Source of the DNA: CAZEQD01 sp964514305
Lineage (GTDB): Bacteria > Acidobacteriota > Aminicenantia > Aminicenantales > Aminicenantaceae
NCBI GenBank assembly: GCA_964514305.1
Contig: CAZEQD010000025.1
Coordinates: 1 to 29,379 of the forward strand
Length of the DNA stretch: 29,379 bases
Reading direction: 5' to 3'
The position numbers and the translations under genes are program-made. The notes beneath the pieces were generated by a model that had not been told where the DNA came from, ran no database searches, and saw only the letters and a list, made by a program, of their open reading frames with translations. Of this stretch, positions 23,675 through 29,379 are shown piece after piece. The stretch's first letter is position 1, and the number at the start of each line of letters is the position of its first letter.

Positions 23675-26098
23675 CTAATGAGTCAGAGGAGGCTCCTGAG
23701 GACCCTCCCCCTCCTCTTCTGTCGGATATTCAGAAGTAAGCGAGATTTCATCTTTTTTAATAGTTTGAGGCAAAGGTTTTGTCAGAGCAATTTTTAAAAC
23801 TTCATCCATATTTTCAACAAAGTGAATAGTCATATTTTCTTTGATATTTTTAGGGATATCTTTTAGATCAGGCTTATTGTCAGCTGGGAGAATAGCTACT
23901 CGAATTCCTTCCCGATCCGCAGCCAACAGCTTTTCTTTTATGCCGCCAACGGGCAGGACTCTCCCCTTCAAAGTGATTTCGCCAGTCATGGCTACTTTCT
24001 TGCTCACGGGGATTCTAGTAAGAAGCGACATTATAGAGGTAGCAATAGTAATACCGGCTGAAGGACCTTCTTTAGGAGTAGCCACCTCAGGGACATGGAT
24101 ATGGATATCAAAGTTTTTATGTAAGTCTTTGGCTATATTTAGTTCAAATATTTTGCCCTTAACATAACTGAAGGCTGCCTGGGCCGATTCTTGCATAACC
24201 TCCCCTAATTGACCAGTAAGAGTGAAGTTTCCTTTACCATGAACTTTAGTTACCTCAAAAGTCAACAATTCTCCCCCAAACTCTGTCCAGGCCATACCTA
24301 CGGCTACGCCAATCTCATCTTTCTTGTCTATTTCCATCCGCCGATAGCGAGGAATGCCCAGATACTTCTCCAGGTTTTTAGGAGTTACATTTTCGCGATA
24401 ATTTTTACCCTTAGACACTACTTTTTTGACAACCTTCCGGCAAATAGAGGTAATTTCTCTTTCTAAATTTCTAACACCAGCTTCTCTTGTGTACTCCCGG
24501 ATAAGTTTCATAAGGGCTTTGTCAGATATTTTTAGATTCTTCTCTTTTAGACCATGGGCTTTCATTTGTTTAGGCAGTAAGAAATGTTTAGCTATCTGCA
24601 GTTTTTCCTCCTCTGTATAACCTGGCAGCCTGATTACCTCCATTCTATCGATTAAGGGCCTGGGCACTGGTTCAATCATGTTGGCAGTGACAATAAACAT
24701 TACCTGAGAAAGGTCAAAATCGGTATCTATATAATGGTCTAAGAAAGTGCTATTTTGTTCAGGATCAAGTACTTCCATTAAGGCAGAGGCCGGATCTCCC
24801 CGAAAATCCATACTCATTTTATCCACTTCATCAAGAAGAAAGACTGGATTTTTGGTACCCGCTCTTTTGATCATCTGGATAATTCTGCCCGGATAGGCGC
24901 CGATATAGGTTCTTCTATGGCCTCTTATCTCTGCTTCATCTCTTACTCCTCCTAAAGAAAGGCGGACAAATTTACGCCCTGTTGCCCGAGCGATAGAATG
25001 GCCGAGAGAGCTCTTCCCTACTCCAGGAGGGCCGATAAACCCTAAAATTATTCCTTTAGGATTCTTAACCAATTGTCGAATAGAAAGATACTCAAGTATT
25101 CTCTCTTTTACTTTCTCCAGTCCATAATGATCTTCATTGAGAATCTTCTCTGCTTCTTTCAAATTTCTTTTTTCTCTTGATTTTTTATTCCATGGAAGAG
25201 AAATCAGCCAATCTAAGTAATTTCGAGAAACAGTGGCCTCTGCTGACATGGGCGGCATGGATTCAAGCCTTTCAATTTCTTTATAGGCCTTGTCTTCAGC
25301 CTCTTTAGACATGCCTGCTTTGGCTACCTTACGTTTAAGTTCTTCAATTTCATTTGGCTGATCTTCTTTTTTGAAGCTAAGGCCTGAAGGGAAAACTTTC
25401 TGTCCTGGTTCTCGGTAAGAAGTCCGGCGGCGGTTTCCTCTTTTGCCTTCGCCTCTCAGTTTAGAGTGAACTTTAAGTATTTCGTTTTCCAGAACAAAAT
25501 TAAGACGCTGCATCCTCTCTAAGGTGTTTATTGTTTCCAACAGGTTTTGCTTCTCTTCTAAAGGTAAGTAAAGATGGGAAGAAATGATGTCAGCAATCCT
25601 TTCCGGACTGTTGTCTCTCAAGGCTGGAATAATGGACTCGAAGTTTGTATGCTGGCTTAATTTAAGATAATCTTCAAAAAGAGCTAAAACTCTTTTCAAT
25701 ACCTCTCTTACCTGGGAACTGTGAACTTCTATTTCTTTAATCTCTTTAGCTAAGACTTGATAAAAAGGATAAGTACTGAGATATTCTATTATTCTGGCTC
25801 TTCTCTTTCCTTCGACAATGACTTTTATATTTTTATCATCCATCTTTATAGCTCTGATAATTTTGGCAATCACACCCAGAGAATAAATATCTTTAGGAGT
25901 TGGATCATTAAGAGAAGCATCGATTTGAGCTGAAAGGAATATTTCTTTTTCTTTATCTATAGCTATTTCTAAGGCTTTTATAGAAGAAGGGCGGCCGATG
26001 ATGAAGGGAACTAGAGTTGAGGGAAAAACAACTAAATCCCGCAAAGGAATTAGAGGAATATTTTTTAAGATATCAGAAGAATCATTGACATTTCTCAT
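23675..26098 (-). CDS. lon: ATP-dependent protease Lon
   Basis: 807 residues. The N-terminal substrate-binding domain begins PLIPLRDLVVFP. The AAA+ module has Walker A GPPGVGKSSLG and Walker B PVFLLDEVDKM. The C-terminal serine protease domain has the catalytic pair Ser680 (EGPSAG) and Lys723 (GGIKEKLLAA), 43 apart as in the E. coli enzyme. It degrades damaged and short-lived regulatory proteins in the cytoplasm. The extreme C-terminus is acidic and proline-rich (EEEGEGPQEPP). It starts 2 bases after the clpX stop, with GGAG as ribosome site inside clpX, so the two are translationally coupled. Confidence 0.98.
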   Translation of the reverse strand: MRNVNDSSDILKNIPLIPLRDLVVFPSTLVPFIIGRPSSIKALEIAIDKEKEIFLSAQIDASLNDPTPKDIYSLGVIAKIIRAIKMDDKNIKVIVEGKRRARIIEYLSTYPFYQVLAKEIKEIEVHSSQVREVLKRVLALFEDYLKLSQHTNFESIIPALRDNSPERIADIISSHLYLPLEEKQNLLETINTLERMQRLNFVLENEILKVHSKLRGEGKRGNRRRTSYREPGQKVFPSGLSFKKEDQPNEIEELKRKVAKAGMSKEAEDKAYKEIERLESMPPMSAEATVSRNYLDWLISLPWNKKSREKRNLKEAEKILNEDHYGLEKVKERILEYLSIRQLVKNPKGIILGFIGPPGVGKSSLGHSIARATGRKFVRLSLGGVRDEAEIRGHRRTYIGAYPGRIIQMIKRAGTKNPVFLLDEVDKMSMDFRGDPASALMEVLDPEQNSTFLDHYIDTDFDLSQVMFIVTANMIEPVPRPLIDRMEVIRLPGYTEEEKLQIAKHFLLPKQMKAHGLKEKNLKISDKALMKLIREYTREAGVRNLEREITSICRKVVKKVVSKGKNYRENVTPKNLEKYLGIPRYRRMEIDKKDEIGVAVGMAWTEFGGELLTFEVTKVHGKGNFTLTGQLGEVMQESAQAAFSYVKGKIFELNIAKDLHKNFDIHIHVPEVATPKEGPSAGITIATSIMSLLTRIPVSKKVAMTGEITLKGRVLPVGGIKEKLLAADREGIRVAILPADNKPDLKDIPKNIKENMTIHFVENMDEVLKIALTKPLPQTIKKDEISLTSEYPTEEEGEGPQEPPLTH

Positions 26099-26100
26099 TT

Positions 26101-27354
26101 TTAAACTCCAACAGCTTGTTTTAAAATTTTAAAATTTAGTTCATTTCTTTCAACCATTTTTTTAGTGATTTTAAGTTTGCTTGTTTTTTTATAGGAAGGA
26201 AGATAAAACATGATATCAAGCATTAAGTCCTCGATTATGCTCCTTAGACCCCTGGCTCCTAATTTTTTGGCCAGAGATTTCTGAGCGATAGCTACTAAGG
26301 CCTCTTTGGTGAATTCGAGCTTAACTCCTTCCATTTCAAACAATTTTTGGAACTGCTTGACGATGGCATTTTTAGGCTTAGTTAAGATGTCTACTAGATC
26401 TTTAACATCCAGATCAGAAAAAGTAGCCACTACCGGAATTCTTCCTACTAATTCTGGAATCAATCCGTATTTGATTAAATCCTGAGGCATTAGCTTATTA
26501 TAAATTTCCTCTAAAGAGCCATGGTCTCGGTGGATAAGTTCTGATTTGAAGCCAACAGCTGATTTACCTATCCTCTGAGAAATGATTTTATCAAGGCCAA
26601 TAAAGGCCCCGCCACAGATGAAGAGTATATCTGTAGTATCAATAGGGATACATTCCTGGTAAGGATGTTTTCGGCCTCCTTGAGGCGGGATGTTGGCTAC
26701 AGTGCCTTCAATAATTTTGAGAAGAGCTTGTTGAACGCCTTCCCCGGAAACATCTCTGGTTATAGAAGGGCTGTCGCTTTTGCGGCTGATTTTATCTATT
26801 TCATCAATATAAACAATTCCTTTTTGAGTTTTTTCAATGTTTCTTTTAGCAGCTTGGAAAAGTTTTAAAATAATATTTTCTACGTCTTCACCCACATAAC
26901 CGGCTTCAGTTAAAGAAGTAGCATCGGCTATGGCAAAAGGAACTGAGAGGATTTTGGCTAAAGTCTGGGCCATTAAGGTTTTCCCTGTACCTGTTGGCCC
27001 GATGAGAAGGATATTACTCTTTGTTAATTCCACATCCTGGGAAATATTTTTTTTGGAAATAATCCGTTTATAATGGTTATAAACAGCCACTGATATTCTT
27101 TTTTTTGCCTGTTCTTGGCCAATAATGTATTCGTCCAGCGCATTCTTTATTTCAAGAGGAGTAGGAAAATTAGGTTCAGTCCTCTGCTCCTCTAACCTTT
27201 CGGCAAAAATCACAGAGTGAGCTAATTCGACGCAGTTATCGCAAATATAAACTCCGCCTGGTCCTGCAATTAATTTTTTAACCTGTGATTGGACTCGGTT
27301 GCAAAAGCTGCACCTGGCTGAAGTATTGATTCCTTGTTGGTAACGATCATCCAT
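26101..27354 (-). CDS. clpX: ATP-dependent Clp protease ATP-binding subunit ClpX
   Basis: 417 residues. The N-terminal zinc-binding domain has CSFC and CDNC, the four zinc cysteines. The AAA+ domain has Walker A GPTGTGKT, Walker B IVYIDEIDKI and the pore loop GYVGEDV. The segment GGAFIGLDKII is also typical of ClpX. It unfolds tagged substrates and feeds them to ClpP, made from the next gene upstream. The start ATG at 27354 places the zinc domain near the N-terminus as expected. Spacing from clpP is 39 bases. Confidence 0.98.
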   Translation of the reverse strand: MDDRYQQGINTSARCSFCNRVQSQVKKLIAGPGGVYICDNCVELAHSVIFAERLEEQRTEPNFPTPLEIKNALDEYIIGQEQAKKRISVAVYNHYKRIISKKNISQDVELTKSNILLIGPTGTGKTLMAQTLAKILSVPFAIADATSLTEAGYVGEDVENIILKLFQAAKRNIEKTQKGIVYIDEIDKISRKSDSPSITRDVSGEGVQQALLKIIEGTVANIPPQGGRKHPYQECIPIDTTDILFICGGAFIGLDKIISQRIGKSAVGFKSELIHRDHGSLEEIYNKLMPQDLIKYGLIPELVGRIPVVATFSDLDVKDLVDILTKPKNAIVKQFQKLFEMEGVKLEFTKEALVAIAQKSLAKKLGARGLRSIIEDLMLDIMFYLPSYKKTSKLKITKKMVERNELNFKILKQAVGV

Positions 27355-27393
27355 GTTTAACTCTTATTTGGGAATGATGTTATAAGAACCTAC

Positions 27394-27990
27394 CTAATTC
27401 TTTGATTGTTTTCTATTTTCGATTATAGCATCGATAATCCCGTAATCTTTGGCTTGTTGCGGAGTCATGATAAAATCCCTCTCAATATCAACTTCAATCT
27501 TTTTTTTGGGCTGATTGGTGTGTTTAGTCAATATTTGGTGAATATTTTCTCTTATGCGTAGAATTTCTTTGGCTTGAATGGCCACATCAGAGGCTTGACC
27601 ATGATAGCCACCGCTTGGCTGATGAAGGATAATTCTGGCATTGGGCAGTGAGTATCGTTTGCCAGGGGTACCTGCAGCCAGCAAGACAGCGGCCATACTG
27701 GCCGCCTGACCTACGCAAATAGTAACAATATCTGAATTAATAAACTGCATCGTATCATATATGGCTAAGCCAGAAGTTATGCTTCCTCCTGGCGAATTTA
27801 TATAAAGAGAAATTTCTTTCTCAGGCTTTTCCGCTTCAAGAAAGAGGAGCTGGGCAATAACCAGGTTGGCCAAATCATCATTTATCTCTGATCCGATAAA
27901 TATAATGTTGTCCTTAAGAAGGCGAGAATAAATATCATAAGCTCGCTCGCTTTTGCCATCATTTTCTATAATAAAGGGGATTAAAGTCAT
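27394..27990 (-). CDS. clpP: ATP-dependent Clp protease proteolytic subunit ClpP
   Basis: 198 residues. The serine-protease triad is visible: Ser98 in GQAASMAA, His123 in ILHQPSGG, and Asp172 in ERDFIM. NSPGGS near residue 65 forms the oxyanion region. It builds the tetradecameric chamber that works with ClpX. It starts 10 bases after the trigger factor stop without a strong ribosome site, suggesting coupling. Confidence 0.98.
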   Translation of the reverse strand: MTLIPFIIENDGKSERAYDIYSRLLKDNIIFIGSEINDDLANLVIAQLLFLEAEKPEKEISLYINSPGGSITSGLAIYDTMQFINSDIVTICVGQAASMAAVLLAAGTPGKRYSLPNARIILHQPSGGYHGQASDVAIQAKEILRIRENIHQILTKHTNQPKKKIEVDIERDFIMTPQQAKDYGIIDAIIENRKQSKN

Positions 27991-28000
27991 AAAAGTTTTT

Positions 28001-29260
28001 TTATTCTATTATAGCTTTATCAGCCAAAAAGTCAACCGTCTTTTTGAGCAAAAGGGATTCCTTTAATTCTTGCCGTCTTCCTTTTTGATTAAAGGCTTCA
28101 ATGACTTTAGCCAGGGGATAATTGTTGGCTTTGGCAATGGCCCGCAATTCTTGGTTAATTTCTTCTTCAGAAATATCTATTTTTTCCTTTTCAGCAATTT
28201 TGTTAAGGATTAGCTGGTTTAAAATATTTTCCTTAGCTTGTTTTTCGGCTTCGGTTTTGAGCTCAGCCTTTTCTTCTTCTTTTAAATTTGAACTTGATTT
28301 AGAAGAAAGCCTTTTTTGAACAATGGCTTCAGTTTCTTCAGCTACTAAGCTTTCGGGCAGGTCCACTTTTATCTGAGCTGCTATTTTTTTTATCACTTCT
28401 TGAGCCACTTGCTCCTTAGATTCTCTTTGCTTTTTGGCTAAGAGGTTAACTTTAATTTCTTCTTTCAAATCTTTTAAACTATCATATTCTCCTAATTCTT
28501 TGGCTAAATCATCATTTAAAGCTGAGATTTTTTTCTCTTTTATAGAGATTATTTTCATCGTATATTCGATTTTTTTGCCGGCTAATCTTTTGTTTTTTGA
28601 TTGATGAGGATAAGTTAGAGTAAAATTAGCCTCTTGACCGGGCTTCAATCCCAATAATTTCTGGTTGAATGTTTTATCATTTTGAGGATCGTCAGCGATG
28701 ACCGCCATTTTTTCTGTAGGCAAGAATCTTTTTGTATAGAGATCCTTACCTTTTATTTCCACTATTACATAATCTCCAGGAACCACTCCCCTATCTTCTA
28801 CTGGCACATAGTGTGAAGATTTTAAGCGGAGATCTTCAAGGGATTTGTTAACTTCTTCAGCCGAGACTGAAATTTTTTTCTTCTTCACTTTTATCTGGTT
28901 GTAATCGGGAAGGTTTATTTCAGGCCATATTTCAAATTTGGCTTTGAACCGAAACGGCTCTCCCTCTTTAAAAAAAATGTTGTTGATTACTGGAGAACCT
29001 ATCAAATTTAAATTCAGATTTTTAATTTCTTGTCTTAAAACTTTAGGGGCTAAAGCATTTATTAGAGAATCTTTAATTTCAGGGTAAAACATCCTTTTAA
29101 TAATATCTTTGGGGACTTTGCCTGGCCTGAAGCCAGGTATTTTTGCTTTTCGGGAATAATCTGAGAGAATTTTTTCTAATTCTCGAGAAACTTCTTCAGG
29201 CTCGATTTCAATTTCGATTTCTCTTTGGCACTGATTAAGTTCTTTGAGGTTACTCTTCAT
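28001..29260 (-). CDS. tig: Trigger factor, ribosome-associated chaperone and peptidyl-prolyl isomerase
   Basis: 419 residues, near the usual 430. The N-terminal ribosome-binding domain has the signature IPGFRPGKVPKDII around residues 40-53, where the GFRxGKxP loop contacts ribosomal protein L23. The FKBP-type isomerase domain covers about 150-245 (GDYVIVEIKG). A long charged helical C-terminal chaperone domain follows. It helps nascent chains fold and is first in the tig-clpP-clpX-lon cluster. AAGGAAAGAG precedes the ATG at 29260. Only about 30 bases separate it from the tRNA gene, so its promoter may lie beyond the right edge or in that short gap. Confidence 0.97.
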   Translation of the reverse strand: MKSNLKELNQCQREIEIEIEPEEVSRELEKILSDYSRKAKIPGFRPGKVPKDIIKRMFYPEIKDSLINALAPKVLRQEIKNLNLNLIGSPVINNIFFKEGEPFRFKAKFEIWPEINLPDYNQIKVKKKKISVSAEEVNKSLEDLRLKSSHYVPVEDRGVVPGDYVIVEIKGKDLYTKRFLPTEKMAVIADDPQNDKTFNQKLLGLKPGQEANFTLTYPHQSKNKRLAGKKIEYTMKIISIKEKKISALNDDLAKELGEYDSLKDLKEEIKVNLLAKKQRESKEQVAQEVIKKIAAQIKVDLPESLVAEETEAIVQKRLSSKSSSNLKEEEKAELKTEAEKQAKENILNQLILNKIAEKEKIDISEEEINQELRAIAKANNYPLAKVIEAFNQKGRRQELKESLLLKKTVDFLADKAIIE

Positions 29261-29292
29261 CAGATAATATCTCTTTCCTTAAATTTATAATG

Positions 29293-29377
29293 TGGGCAGA
29301 GCGGGACTCGAACCCGCACTCCTTCAACAGGAACTAGGTCCTAAGCCTAGCGCGTATGCCAATTTCGCCACCTGCCC
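29293..29377 (-). tRNA. tRNA-Leu (anticodon UAG)
   Basis: 85 bases on the minus strand fold into a class II tRNA. The acceptor stem GGGCAGG pairs with TCTGCCC, including one G-U. The anticodon stem CTAGG/CCTAG encloses the loop CTTAGGA with anticodon TAG. A long variable arm follows, and the T stem GCGGG/CCCGC carries the TTCGAGT loop. The long arm and anticodon identify leucine, reading CUA-type codons. The 3' CCA is not encoded and must be added after transcription. Confidence 0.96.
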
Positions 29378-29379
29378 TT

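Noticed and set aside
1..29379. CRISPR arrays, insertion sequences, rRNA genes
   Set aside because: No spaced direct-repeat array, transposase or rRNA sequence was seen anywhere in the window.

Overview
The window comes from the chromosome of an anaerobic bacterium that uses the Wood-Ljungdahl (reductive acetyl-CoA) pathway. The DNA is AT-rich. The complete acetyl-CoA synthase core is of the bacterial type (monomeric AcsB and CooS, not archaeal Cdh subunits), and the right end has the bacterial order tig-clpP-clpX-lon. I cannot name a phylum. Low-GC acetogens and uncultured anaerobic candidate phyla both fit.

Positions 1-11444 are one long minus-strand run. In transcription order it encodes a MetE-like core methionine synthase (MesB-like), CODH (cooS), acetyl-CoA synthase (acsB), the nickel-insertion ATPase CooC, both corrinoid iron-sulfur protein subunits (acsD, acsC), a RACo/AcsV-type corrinoid activator, and a single-domain homocysteine S-methyltransferase. 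No acsE (methyl-tetrahydrofolate:CFeSP methyltransferase) is present. The operon is instead bracketed by two unrelated homocysteine-methylating folds, which suggests that methyl groups on corrinoid protein are shared between acetyl-CoA and methionine.

Positions 11637-16263 hold a second corrinoid module. On the minus strand it has a free-standing methyltransferase-type corrinoid protein, a second RACo-like activator and a second CooC-like ATPase. A PocR-domain/AraC-type regulator is divergent on the plus strand. The same two-box motif (two GTATA-type boxes 20-21 bp apart) lies in the corrinoid/PocR divergent region, upstream of the MesB-acs operon, and at the extreme left edge. It could be a shared promoter class or the binding site of the PocR/AraC regulator.

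Positions 16264-20364 look accessory: a decayed M14 zinc-carboxypeptidase fragment, an APC amino-acid permease divergent from a saccharopine/lysine-dehydrogenase-like oxidoreductase, a membrane-anchored protein of unknown function, and small ORF remnants. Positions 20396-22234 are a parAB pair with its own AT-rich repeats and a perfect inverted repeat. The pair has stronger AGA and ATA codon preference than its neighbours and resembles an acquired partition cassette.

Positions 22307-29377, minus strand, are housekeeping: a tRNA-Leu(UAG), then trigger factor, ClpP, ClpX, Lon and Rho, tightly spaced and probably transcribed largely together.
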